DNA from: Fontibacterium universale
GTDB taxonomy: Bacteria; Pseudomonadota; Alphaproteobacteria; Pelagibacterales; Pelagibacteraceae
Length of the DNA: 64,000 nucleotides
Direction of reading: 5' to 3'
Assembly (NCBI GenBank): GCA_965236175.1
Contig: CBDEAT010000001.1
Coordinates: 62,001 to 126,000, forward strand
In this document: positions 54,809 to 63,203 of the stretch, piece by piece
Position numbering within the stretch: position 1 is the stretch's first letter
Layout of the letters: each line of letters starts with the position of its first letter
Made by a program: the position numbers and the translations under genes
Notes under the pieces: generated by a model
Databases searched by the model: none
Seen by the model: the letters and a program-made list of their open reading frames with translations, nothing else
Told to the model about the DNA's origin: nothing

Positions 54809-56119
54809 ATGCTAAGAAAAATATTTCCCCGAACTTTACTTTTTAGATCATTACTAATTGTAATAGCCCCAATAATACTTATTCAGATTGTCGTTGGAGG
54901 AGTTTTTTTTGATAGCATTTGGTATAAAACAAACAGGGGTTTAGTTAGATCTGCAGCTAACGAAATAAACACATTTTTAGCCCTCTACCCTGAATTTAAA
55001 CAAAAAAATAAAAGTAATGAGTTAATTAATATTTATAAAGATAAAAGTGGCATAATAATTTCAATCAAAAAAGAAACTCAGCAACTTCCATCAACGGAAA
55101 CAGTAAAGTGGTACAGTTTATATGACAAAATTGTCCTAGAAGAATTTTCAGATAAAATAAAAAATCCATACTGGCATAACGTTAGATTTAACAGTTCATT
55201 CGTTCAAGTATTGGTGCTGTTAAATAAGAATGAAGTTATTGAATTTTTAGTACCTAAATCAAAAATAAGATCTACATCAGGAAGAATTTTTGCACTTTGG
55301 ATTACTGTGCCGTCATTAATATTTCTTTTTATTTCAATAATTTTTCTACGTAATCAAATAAGACCTATCGTTCTTCTTTCTCAGGCGGCAGAAAGATTTG
55401 GTAAAGGGCAATTTGATAGTGATTTTAAAGTATCGGGAGCTCTTGAGATTAGACAGGCTTCTTATGAATTTGAAAGAATGAAAAGAAGAATTCTAAAACA
55501 CATTAGTCAAAGAACGGCTATGTTATCCGGTATTAGTCACGATCTAAAAACACCTCTAACCAGATTAAAATTACAAATCGAACTTTTAAACAAAAATCAA
55601 AAATTAAATTCTCTAAAAGAAGAAATTACCGAAATGGAGAAAATGATTAATGAATATCTTGATTTTGCGAGCAATCAATATTCGCAGCCTGTGGAAAAAT
55701 TTAATATTGTCCAATTAATTCAGAATTTAATTGATAAAAGTTTTAAAAAAAATATTAAAATAAAGACTCCTAAAAATTTAATATTTTCTGGAAGAAAAAA
55801 TTTAATTAGAAGATGTATTGCTAATATTATAAATAATTCCCAAAAATACTCGGACAATATTTTGATAACTTGCAAAAAAATAAAGAAAAATATTTTAATT
55901 AATATTGATGACGATGGCCCTGGAATTGCAGATGAGCACAAAGAAAAAGTATTTAGACCATTTTATAGAGTGGATAAATCAAGATCTCTTAAAGATAGTA
56001 ATGTCGGATTAGGTCTTTCCATTGTAGAAGATATTGTTAATTCTCATGGCGGCACTGTAAAACTATTAAACAATCCAAAAGGTAAAGGGCTAAGAGTTTC
56101 TTTATCTTTTCCTAACTAA
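54809..56119 (+). CDS. Sensor histidine kinase, EnvZ-like
   Basis: 436-aa inner-membrane kinase. Two membrane segments (about 13-33 and 157-178) flank a periplasmic sensor of about 120 residues; then HAMP (IRPIVLLSQAAERFGKGQFD), H-box GISHDLKTPLTRLKLQ (about residue 246), N-box NIINNSQKYS, and ATP lid motifs DDGPGIADEH and GLGLSIVEDIVNSHGG. Partner of the preceding response regulator. The end overlaps ubiK by 18 bases on the other strand. The signal sensed is not evident. Confidence 0.93.
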   Translation: MLRKIFPRTLLFRSLLIVIAPIILIQIVVGGVFFDSIWYKTNRGLVRSAANEINTFLALYPEFKQKNKSNELINIYKDKSGIIISIKKETQQLPSTETVKWYSLYDKIVLEEFSDKIKNPYWHNVRFNSSFVQVLVLLNKNEVIEFLVPKSKIRSTSGRIFALWITVPSLIFLFISIIFLRNQIRPIVLLSQAAERFGKGQFDSDFKVSGALEIRQASYEFERMKRRILKHISQRTAMLSGISHDLKTPLTRLKLQIELLNKNQKLNSLKEEITEMEKMINEYLDFASNQYSQPVEKFNIVQLIQNLIDKSFKKNIKIKTPKNLIFSGRKNLIRRCIANIINNSQKYSDNILITCKKIKKNILINIDDDGPGIADEHKEKVFRPFYRVDKSRSLKDSNVGLGLSIVEDIVNSHGGTVKLLNNPKGKGLRVSLSFPN

Positions 56120-56332
56120 TTTTTTCAACCTCTCTATTTCTAAATTCAGTTTATTTATTTTACTTTTTAATTCTCTCAAATCTTCCTGGGAAGAATTATT
56201 AAAATGATGCATGATTTTTTCTTTTTTGAACTGAATAATGTTACTTATTTCTTGCTTAATGTCTTTTGCAGTTAAAATCCCTAATTGAAATAAATTTACA
56301 AAATCATTAATAACTTTTTTATAATTATTCAT
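56102..56332 (-). CDS. ubiK: Ubiquinone biosynthesis accessory factor UbiK (BMFP domain)
   Basis: 76-aa protein of the YqiC/BMFP family: an N-terminal amphipathic half (VINDFVNLFQLGILTAKDIKQEISNIIQ) and a C-terminal coiled coil (LRELKSKINKLNLEIERLKKLV). UbiK trimerises and helps the ubiquinone hydroxylases work in some proteobacteria. The start ATG is at 56332, divergent from lgt by 47 bases. Confidence 0.8.
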   Translation of the reverse strand: MNNYKKVINDFVNLFQLGILTAKDIKQEISNIIQFKKEKIMHHFNNSSQEDLRELKSKINKLNLEIERLKKLVRKR

Positions 56333-56379
56333 GTATTCTTCTTGATAATATAGTTATAAATAATTCTAAGATTATTTAA

Positions 56380-57180
56380 ATGTTTATTCACAATTTAAAT
56401 CCAGTCATTATAAATTTTGGTTTTCTTGAGGTACGCTGGTACTCATTGGCTTACATTGTTGGCATATTCTTAGGTTTTTACTACGCAAAATATTTAATAA
56501 AAAAATACTGGGTTGAAGAAAAAATCAACATTCAAAATCTTGATAATTTTTTAATTTACCTAATCCTAGGAATTATTTTTGGAGGCAGAATTGGATATAT
56601 TTTATTCTATAATTTTAATTATTACTCTCACAATCCCATTGAAATATTATTTTTATGGCAGGGAGGGATGTCTTTTCATGGTGGAGCCATTGGTGTTTTT
56701 ATTGCTTCAATAATTTTTGCAAAAAAAAATAAAATTAAAATATTTGTCTTAACGGATATAATTGTCTGTGTTGCTTCGATAGGTATATTTCTCGGAAGAA
56801 TTGCTAATTTCATAAATGGAGAATTATATGGAAAAAAAACTTTTTCTGATTACGGAGTGATATTTCCGAAAGTAGACATGGAACCAAGGCACCCATCGCA
56901 ACTTTATGAAGCTATGCTTGAAGGTTTAATATTGTTCTTGTTATTAAATATTATCTTAAAATATAAAAAAAAATTATTTAACGGTGAATTATCTTGTTAT
57001 TTTTTAATTTTTTATTCTGTATTTAGAATTATATCAGAAATGTTTAGGGAGCCAGACAAGCATATAGGCTATATAATTTTTAATTTATCTTTAGGAACTT
57101 GTATAAGTATATGTTTTTTAATCTTTGGAATAATTGCATTTAGAATAATTAAAGATGAATCGTATAGAAAAATTAATTAA
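56380..57180 (+). CDS. lgt: Prolipoprotein diacylglyceryl transferase
   Basis: Inner-membrane enzyme that adds diacylglycerol to the lipobox Cys of prolipoproteins such as BamD. Conserved segments: FLEVRWYSLAYIVG, LFLWQGGMSFHGGAIG (catalytic His and H-GG), GRIANFINGELYG (Lgt signature, about residue 140) and HPSQLYEA. Seven hydrophobic segments in 266 aa. It overlaps the next gene by 26 bases; lgt, methyltransferase and pgeF in this order are common in alphaproteobacteria. Confidence 0.96.
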   Translation: MFIHNLNPVIINFGFLEVRWYSLAYIVGIFLGFYYAKYLIKKYWVEEKINIQNLDNFLIYLILGIIFGGRIGYILFYNFNYYSHNPIEILFLWQGGMSFHGGAIGVFIASIIFAKKNKIKIFVLTDIIVCVASIGIFLGRIANFINGELYGKKTFSDYGVIFPKVDMEPRHPSQLYEAMLEGLILFLLLNIILKYKKKLFNGELSCYFLIFYSVFRIISEMFREPDKHIGYIIFNLSLGTCISICFLIFGIIAFRIIKDESYRKIN

Positions 57181-58228
57181 TAAAAAAAAATTTATTCCAT
57201 TAAATCAATTTATTAATATTGCCTTATACGACAAAAAATTAGGCTACTATCAAAATAAAAAAATATTTGGCCGAGATGGAGATTTTATAACATCTCCGCT
57301 GATATCTAGTATTTTTTCAGAAATGATATCAGTATGGATTGTATCTTATTGGATTTATTTAAAAAAACCAAAAAAAATTAACATATTAGAATTAGGTCCA
57401 GGCAATGGATTAATGATCAAGCAAATAATAAATTCAATTAAAAAAATTAAAACTTTTAATGCGGAGTTTAATGTTTATTTGCATGAAAAAAGTGCAAAAT
57501 TAATAAAAATTCAAAAAAAAAACTTAAATAATTTCAAAAATATTATTTGGATTAAAAATATTAATAAAGTCAATCAAGATCCAACAATAATTGTAGCAAA
57601 TGAATTTTTTGATGCATTTCCTATAAAACAATTTTTTAAAGAAAAAAATAATTGGTATGAACAATGCGTAGCTTTTAAAAATAACAGTAAAAAAAATATT
57701 ACTTATTACAAAAATAAAATTAATAACAATTCTCTAAAAAAATATTCAAACTTTTGTAATATTAATAAAAGCAAAATTTTAGAATACCCAGTCGATATCG
57801 AAACATATCTTAATTCAATATCTAGGATTATAAAAAAGAATAATGGAATCTTTTTAATGTTCGATTACGGCTATTCAGATATTCTTGGAAAAAATACTAT
57901 TAAAGCAATAAAAAAACACAAGACTGTCGATTTGCTAAAAGAATATACTGATTGCGATATTACTTTTGACATTAATTTCAATATACTAAAAAATATTTTT
58001 AAAAAAAATAATATCCAGAATATTGGAATTGTATCCCAAAATTTTTTTTTACAAAAATTAGGAATTATGGAAAGAGCAGATCAAATAATCAAAAAGCAAG
58101 ACGCTATAACTAGTAAAAATTTAATTCTAAGCATTAATAAACTAATAAATCCAAAAGAAATGGGAAATGCTTTTCATGCACTGGCTTTTTCTAATAAAAA
58201 TTGCAAATTTAATCTTGGATTTATTTAA
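57155..58228 (+). CDS. SAM-dependent methyltransferase, MidA/NDUFAF7 family
   Basis: 357 aa class I methyltransferase. GDFITSPLISSIFSEMI (about 41-57), SAM motif ILELGPGNGLMIKQI (about 76-90), VANEFFDAFPIKQF (about 147-160) and FDYGYSD are diagnostic of the family. Mitochondrial NDUFAF7 dimethylates an Arg of the NDUFS2 subunit of complex I; the bacterial substrate is presumed similar but unproven. It is coupled to lgt (26-base overlap) and shares one base with pgeF. Confidence 0.9.
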   Translation: MNRIEKLINKKKFIPLNQFINIALYDKKLGYYQNKKIFGRDGDFITSPLISSIFSEMISVWIVSYWIYLKKPKKINILELGPGNGLMIKQIINSIKKIKTFNAEFNVYLHEKSAKLIKIQKKNLNNFKNIIWIKNINKVNQDPTIIVANEFFDAFPIKQFFKEKNNWYEQCVAFKNNSKKNITYYKNKINNNSLKKYSNFCNINKSKILEYPVDIETYLNSISRIIKKNNGIFLMFDYGYSDILGKNTIKAIKKHKTVDLLKEYTDCDITFDINFNILKNIFKKNNIQNIGIVSQNFFLQKLGIMERADQIIKKQDAITSKNLILSINKLINPKEMGNAFHALAFSNKNCKFNLGFI

Positions 58229-58992
58229 TGATTTTTTATTCAAAAAAAATTAACAAAATAAATGGTTTGAAGAGTTTTTTTTTCACAAGAAAAAACGGTA
58301 TATCTAAAGGAATTTACAAAAGCTTAAACTGCGGATTAGGGTCTAATGATAAGAAAAAAATTGTTAAAAATAATATTTCAATTGTTGCAAAAAAAATTGG
58401 CTGCAAATTAAGTAGGCTAATTATGTTAAAACAATATCATAGTAATAAAATAATCAATTTTGATAATTTTTTAGTAAAAAAAAGATACAAAGCTGATGGA
58501 ATTATTACTTCAAATCCAAAATTTTCTTTTGGAATTTTAACTGCTGATTGCGTACCAATATTAGTTGCGGATAAAGAGAATAAAATAATAGCAGCTATTC
58601 ATTCTGGATGGAAAGGTGCAAATTCTGGAATTATTGAAAATTTAATTAAAAAATTCCAAAAAAAAAAATCTAAAATATCAAACTTAATAGTGGCAATTGG
58701 ACCTTGTATAGCAGAAAAAAATTATGAGGTAAAAGAAGACTTTGTAAAACAAATTAAAAATAGAAATTATGATTATAAAAAATATTTTACAAATAAGAAT
58801 AAAAAAATTTACTTTAATCTTAGATTATTTGTAAATAACAAATTTTTAAAACTAGGAATCCCAAAAAGAAATATTGATCATATTAATAAGGATACTTATA
58901 GCGATTATAAAAACTTTTTTAGTTACAGAAGATCTGTACATAATAATGAATCAGATTATGGAAGATGTATCTCTGTAATTTGTAGATATTAA
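58228..58992 (+). CDS. pgeF: Peptidoglycan editing factor PgeF (YfiH, polyphenol oxidase family)
   Basis: 254 aa YfiH-type protein (DUF152). Metal-site motifs LKQYHSN (His), LTADCVPILVAD (Cys), HSGWKGANSGII (His) and AIGPCI (Cys) are present, with SYRRS near the C-terminus. The family was called laccase-like; work on E. coli YfiH indicates hydrolysis of wrongly made UDP-MurNAc-L-Ser, and other members act as purine nucleoside phosphorylases. It follows the MidA-type gene. Confidence 0.9.
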   Translation: MIFYSKKINKINGLKSFFFTRKNGISKGIYKSLNCGLGSNDKKKIVKNNISIVAKKIGCKLSRLIMLKQYHSNKIINFDNFLVKKRYKADGIITSNPKFSFGILTADCVPILVADKENKIIAAIHSGWKGANSGIIENLIKKFQKKKSKISNLIVAIGPCIAEKNYEVKEDFVKQIKNRNYDYKKYFTNKNKKIYFNLRLFVNNKFLKLGIPKRNIDHINKDTYSDYKNFFSYRRSVHNNESDYGRCISVICRY

Positions 58993-59029
58993 TTGATTAA
59001 CTAATTATAAAATTATATAAAAACATCTC

Positions 59030-59962
59030 ATGAAGATTGTATCTGGAACTAGCAGTATTTCTCTAAGCGATCAAATCTGTAAATATTTAAAAACAAAGCC
59101 AACTCAAAGAGATATTGTAAGATTCGCTGACTCAGAAGTCTACGTTGAGATTAAAGAAAATATGAGAGGTAACGATGTGTATTTAATACAATCAACTTCT
59201 TATCCTGCTAATGACAACATTATGGAATTGCTAATATGCATAGATTCTTTAAGAAGATCTTCGGCAAAAAATATAACAGCTGTCATTCCTTACTTTGGCT
59301 ATGCAAGACAAGATAGAAAAGTTGTACCAAGATCTCCCATAAGCGCAAAATTAGTTGCAAACTTAATTACTAATGCTGGAGCGAATAGAGTTCTAACGAT
59401 GGATCTTCACGCAAATCAAATTCAAGGGTTCTTTGATATTCCCGTTGATAATTTATACGCGGCTCCGGTTCTGTTAAAACATATTTTAAAAAATATTGGC
59501 ACTAAAAATATTGTTTGTGTTGCTCCTGATGTTGGTGGAGTAGAAAGAGCAAGGGCCATTGGTAAACGATTGAATGCTGGTTTAGCCATCATTGATAAAA
59601 GAAGAGAACGTCCAGGACAATCTGAAGTTATGAATGTTATTGGTGAGGTTAAAAATAAAACTTGTATTATAATTGATGACTTAATCGATAGTGGCGGAAC
59701 AATCTGCAACGCTGCTGATGCCTTGATAGAAAAAGGAGCAAAAGAGGTTTATTGTTACGTTGTTCACGGTGTTCTTACGGGCTCATCTATTGATAAAATT
59801 AAAAAATCTAAGATGAAAAAAATTGTTATCACTGACACAATTGATAATACAAAAAAAATTAAAGGAGTTTCTAAAATAGAGGTTGTTAGTATTGCACCGC
59901 TAATTGCTGAAGCTATCAAGCGAATATCTCAATCGACTTCAGTTTCCAGCTTATTCAAATAA
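59030..59962 (+). CDS. prs: Ribose-phosphate pyrophosphokinase
   Basis: Makes PRPP from ribose 5-phosphate and ATP for nucleotide, histidine and tryptophan synthesis. Conserved segments: FADSEVYVEIKENMRGNDVY, IPYFGYARQDRK (about residue 93), VLTMDLHANQIQGFF and the PRPP loop IIIDDLIDSGGT (about 210-221). 310 aa. It starts 37 bases after pgeF and is followed by rplY after 56 bases. Confidence 0.96.
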   Translation: MKIVSGTSSISLSDQICKYLKTKPTQRDIVRFADSEVYVEIKENMRGNDVYLIQSTSYPANDNIMELLICIDSLRRSSAKNITAVIPYFGYARQDRKVVPRSPISAKLVANLITNAGANRVLTMDLHANQIQGFFDIPVDNLYAAPVLLKHILKNIGTKNIVCVAPDVGGVERARAIGKRLNAGLAIIDKRRERPGQSEVMNVIGEVKNKTCIIIDDLIDSGGTICNAADALIEKGAKEVYCYVVHGVLTGSSIDKIKKSKMKKIVITDTIDNTKKIKGVSKIEVVSIAPLIAEAIKRISQSTSVSSLFK

Positions 59963-60018
59963 ATAACAATAACTTGTTTTTTTTTTGAAGTTAATATAAA
60001 ACAAGCGATCTTGATTAT

Positions 60019-60780
60019 ATGGAAAATTTAAAACTCGAAGCATCAGAAAGAAAACTTAATACAAAAGGAGATCTTAAAAAATTAAGATTAGAAGGTTTTC
60101 TTCCAGGCATCTTATATGGTGATAAAGAGCAAAACTTACCTTTATCAGTTAAGAAAATATCAATTAAAAAAATGTTAGAGTCATCTAACTTTATGAGCTC
60201 TGTTATTGAAATGAGTATAGGTGGGTCAAAGCATAAAGTTCTAACTAAAGATATTAATTTTCATCCTCTAAATAATGAGCCGATACACATAGACTTTCAA
60301 AAGATTAAGGCCGGAACAAAAGTAACTGTTAATATTCCTGTAAAATTTATTAACAATGAAAATTGTCCAGGATTAAAAATGGGTGGCGTCTTAAACATTG
60401 TAAGACGAAAAATAGAATTAAGATGTGCTGCCGAAAATATTCCAGCTGAAATCGTAGTTGATTTAGCTAATAAAGAAATGAATGAAAGTATTCACATATC
60501 ATCTGTAAAATTACCTGATGGAGCGAAACCTGTAATTAGTGATCGAGATTTTACTATAGCAACTATTGCAGCTCCTACAGTTGTTAAAGAGCCTGAACCG
60601 GCTGCTGCTGCTGCGGGTGATGCTGCTGCGGGTGATGCTGCCGCTCCAGCCGAAGGTGGAACTGCTGCTGCGGGTGATGCAAAAGCTGCTGATGGAAAAG
60701 CTAAACCTGGAGAAGCAGCGAAATCTCCTGATGCCGCTAAAAAACCTGCTGCTGCCGCACCTGCGGATAAAAAGAAATAA
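60019..60780 (+). CDS. rplY: 50S ribosomal protein L25 (Ctc/TL5 form) with Ala-rich tail
   Basis: Binds 5S rRNA in the large subunit. The N-terminal L25 domain (residues 1-90, with LRLEGFLPGILYGD and TKDINFHPLNNEPIHIDF) is followed by the TL5/CTC beta domain (about 95-185) and then a 58-residue tail of mainly Ala, Gly, Asp, Pro and Lys. The tail is encoded by unusually GC-rich DNA with an exact 15-base repeat and ends KKK. 253 aa. rplY and pth are 7 bases apart, a common pairing. Confidence 0.94.
   Translation: MENLKLEASERKLNTKGDLKKLRLEGFLPGILYGDKEQNLPLSVKKISIKKMLESSNFMSSVIEMSIGGSKHKVLTKDINFHPLNNEPIHIDFQKIKAGTKVTVNIPVKFINNENCPGLKMGGVLNIVRRKIELRCAAENIPAEIVVDLANKEMNESIHISSVKLPDGAKPVISDRDFTIATIAAPTVVKEPEPAAAAAGDAAAGDAAAPAEGGTAAAGDAKAADGKAKPGEAAKSPDAAKKPAAAAPADKKK
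60607..60678 (+). repeat. 15-bp repeat (three exact copies) in the rplY tail
   Basis: The unit encoding Ala-Ala-Ala-Gly-Asp occurs at 60607-60621, 60622-60636 and 60664-60678 with no mismatches. It lies in an obviously GC-rich patch inside very AT-rich DNA. Confidence 0.9.
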
Positions 60781-60787
60781 CATCTAA

Positions 60788-61345
60788 ATGTTATTATTTG
60801 CGGGGTTAGGGAATCCAGATCCAAAACATGCCAATAACAGACATAACGTAGGTTTCAAACTTATAGATGCTTTAAATAAAAATTTTGGACTCTCAAAGCA
60901 AAAACCAAAATTTAAAGGTCTGTTAACTAACGGTCAAGTACAGGATAATAAAGTAATAGTGGTAAAGCCATTAACTTTTATGAATAATTCTGGAATGTGT
61001 ATTAGAGAAATTACAGATTATCATAGAATTAAAACCAATAATATTTTTGTATTTCATGATGATATGGATATCGAAATTGGGAAAATAAAAACTAAAATTG
61101 GAGGAACTAGTGGCGGTCATAATGGCATTAAGTCAATAGATGACTCTATAGGCACTGATTATAACAGAATTAGAATTGGAATAGGTCATCCTGGTGACAA
61201 AGAATTAGTAGACAAACATGTTCTAAATGATTTCACCGAAGAGGAAAAAGTAACAATAGATCAGGTTATTAAGAAAATATTTAAAAATATAAATCTTCTT
61301 ATAGAAAAAAAACTAGACGATTTTACTTCTAAAAGTAATCAATAA
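60788..61345 (+). CDS. pth: Peptidyl-tRNA hydrolase
   Basis: Releases tRNA from peptidyl-tRNA that dropped off the ribosome. N-terminal LFAGLGNPDPKHANNRHNVGF with the catalytic His (about residue 20), FMNNSGM, VFHDDMDIEIGKIK with the catalytic Asp, and GGTSGGHNGIKSI are diagnostic. 185 aa. It sits between rplY (7 bases) and ychF (6 bases), as in many proteobacteria. Confidence 0.96.
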   Translation: MLLFAGLGNPDPKHANNRHNVGFKLIDALNKNFGLSKQKPKFKGLLTNGQVQDNKVIVVKPLTFMNNSGMCIREITDYHRIKTNNIFVFHDDMDIEIGKIKTKIGGTSGGHNGIKSIDDSIGTDYNRIRIGIGHPGDKELVDKHVLNDFTEEEKVTIDQVIKKIFKNINLLIEKKLDDFTSKSNQ

Positions 61346-61351
61346 GTCTAT

Positions 61352-62431
61352 ATGAGTTTTAAATGTGGAATTGTAGGTTTGCCGAACGTTGGTAAATCAA
61401 CGCTATTTAATGCTCTTACAAAATCTAAAAATGCTCAAGCAGCTAACTTTCCCTTTTGTACAATAGAACCAAATATTGGCGTTGTTACAGTTCCTGATGA
61501 AAGATTAGAAAAACTTTCAAATATTGCAAAATCTGAAAAGATTATTCCAACATACATAACATTTGTAGATATTGCGGGACTGGTAGCCGGGGCATCCAAA
61601 GGTGAAGGTTTAGGTAATAAATTTCTTGCAAACATTAGAGAAGTTGATGCTGTAATACATATGCTTAGATGTTTTGATTCAAGCGAAATACAAAATGTCA
61701 ATAAAACAGTAGATCCTATAAGAGATTTAGAGACAGTAGAAACTGAAATGATGATTTCGGATTTAGAATCTGTTGAAAAAAGATTGTCTCAAAAAAAGAA
61801 TAAAAATAACGAATTAAATAAAGAAACTTTTGAGATTTTAGAACATGTTTATGAATCTCTAAAAAAAGGAATCCGCCCAGATAAGTTGGAGGAAAAATTC
61901 GATAAAAAATTAATTAAAAATTTAGGTATTCTATCAACTAAACCCAGAATATTAGTCTGTAATGTAGATGAAAATAGTGTCAGCTCAGGCAATAATTATT
62001 CTGACAAAATAAAAGAGAAATTTAAAAATGATACAGTAGTAATTGTTTCTGCTGAAATTGAGCAACAAATTACTGAGCTGCAAGATTCTGAGGCTAGTGA
62101 ATTTATGAAAGAAATTGGAATAAAAGAATCTGGATTGGATCAAATAATAAAAGCTGGATATAAAATCTTAAACTTAAGTACTTATTTTACCGTGGGTCCT
62201 AAAGAAACTCACGCATGGACTATTGAAAAAAACTGCAAAGCTCCTGACGCGGCTGAAGTTATTCACTCTGATTTTAAAAAAGGTTTCATTAAAGCTGAGG
62301 TTATATCTTACGTAGATTATATTCAATATATAGGAGAAGTCGGTGCTCGAGATAATGGAAAATTAAAGATCGAAGGAAAAGATTATGAAGTGGCCGATGG
62401 AGATGTCTTACACTTTAGGTTCAACACGTAA
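61352..62431 (+). CDS. ychF: Redox-regulated ATPase YchF (Obg-like)
   Basis: Universally conserved P-loop ATPase of the Obg group, involved in stress responses and translation. G1 GLPNVGKSTLFNAL (residues 8-21), G3 DIAGLVAGASKGEGLGN, NVDE in place of NKxD (the known basis for ATP preference), and a C-terminal TGS domain (TYFTVGPKETHAWTI to DVLHFRFN). 359 aa. Its last 24 bases overlap petC on the opposite strand. Confidence 0.96.
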   Translation: MSFKCGIVGLPNVGKSTLFNALTKSKNAQAANFPFCTIEPNIGVVTVPDERLEKLSNIAKSEKIIPTYITFVDIAGLVAGASKGEGLGNKFLANIREVDAVIHMLRCFDSSEIQNVNKTVDPIRDLETVETEMMISDLESVEKRLSQKKNKNNELNKETFEILEHVYESLKKGIRPDKLEEKFDKKLIKNLGILSTKPRILVCNVDENSVSSGNNYSDKIKEKFKNDTVVIVSAEIEQQITELQDSEASEFMKEIGIKESGLDQIIKAGYKILNLSTYFTVGPKETHAWTIEKNCKAPDAAEVIHSDFKKGFIKAEVISYVDYIQYIGEVGARDNGKLKIEGKDYEVADGDVLHFRFNT

Positions 62432-63193
62432 CCAAATCTTTTTCTTAACAAGATAAACTAGTACTGTAAGAATTAATAAATAAACAACAGTCTTAAAGCC
62501 TATTCTTTTTCTAGCCTCTAAATGAGGTTCTGATGCCCAAGTTAAAAAAGTCACTACGTCTTTTGCAAGTTGCTCTTGTGTTGCAACGGTTCCATCTGAA
62601 TAATTTACAGAATCTTTATTTAATGGTTGTGCCATTTTAATTTTATTACCTGACATATATTTATTGTAATATACACCGTCCTCCAGTTTTACGCCTTTTG
62701 GAGGTTTATCCTCATAACCCATTAGAATAGAATAAATATAATCTGGCCCGCCGGCTCTAGCTTTTACTAAAACTGACATATCAGGAGGATATGCGCCGCC
62801 ATTTGCAGCTCTTGCTGCTTTTTCATTTGGAAATGGGCTTGCAAATTTATCAGATGGCTTTCCAGGTCTTTTAAACATTTCTCCTTTGTCATTAGGACCA
62901 TCTTCAACTTCAACTTTTGTTGCTATTGCTTTAACTTCTTCTTCTGAAAAACTTGGTCCTCCTACTTCTGATAAATTTCTATAACTTAAAAGATTCATTG
63001 AATGACAAGATGAGCAAACTTCTGTATAAACTTGATAGCCTCTTTGAAGGGATGCTCTATCAAATTTTCCAAAAAAACCATCGAAGGACCAAGATTGCTT
63101 TAAAAGCTTCTCTTGTTTTTCTGCAGAAAAAGAATTTGAAATATTAAATATTAAAACTAAAAAAAATAATGAAAATTTTATTAAAGAACTCAT
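62408..63193 (-). CDS. petC: Cytochrome c1 of the bc1 complex
   Basis: Membrane-anchored c-type cytochrome carrying electrons from the Rieske protein to soluble cytochrome c. Sec signal peptide (1-23, ending NSFSA), haem motif CSSCH (about residues 60-64) in GYQVYTEVCSSCHSMNLLSYRNL, a Met ligand region KIKMAQPL, and a C-terminal membrane anchor (VVYLLILTVLVYLV). 261 aa. It starts 10 bases after petB. The 3' end overlaps ychF by 24 bases. Confidence 0.95.
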   Translation of the reverse strand: MSSLIKFSLFFLVLIFNISNSFSAEKQEKLLKQSWSFDGFFGKFDRASLQRGYQVYTEVCSSCHSMNLLSYRNLSEVGGPSFSEEEVKAIATKVEVEDGPNDKGEMFKRPGKPSDKFASPFPNEKAARAANGGAYPPDMSVLVKARAGGPDYIYSILMGYEDKPPKGVKLEDGVYYNKYMSGNKIKMAQPLNKDSVNYSDGTVATQEQLAKDVVTFLTWASEPHLEARKRIGFKTVVYLLILTVLVYLVKKKIWLRVEPKV

Positions 63194-63203
63194 ATTTTTT
63201 TAT

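Noticed and set aside
59973..60005. Inverted repeat (8-base arms, 17-base loop) between prs and rplY as a terminator
   Set aside because: The arms are almost all A/T with no following T run in the direction of transcription; stability would be too low.
60492..60824. Ala/Ser-rich open frames on the - strand and a Leu-rich frame on the + strand over the rplY tail
   Set aside because: All are by-products of the GC-rich GCN repeat, which lacks stop codons in several frames.
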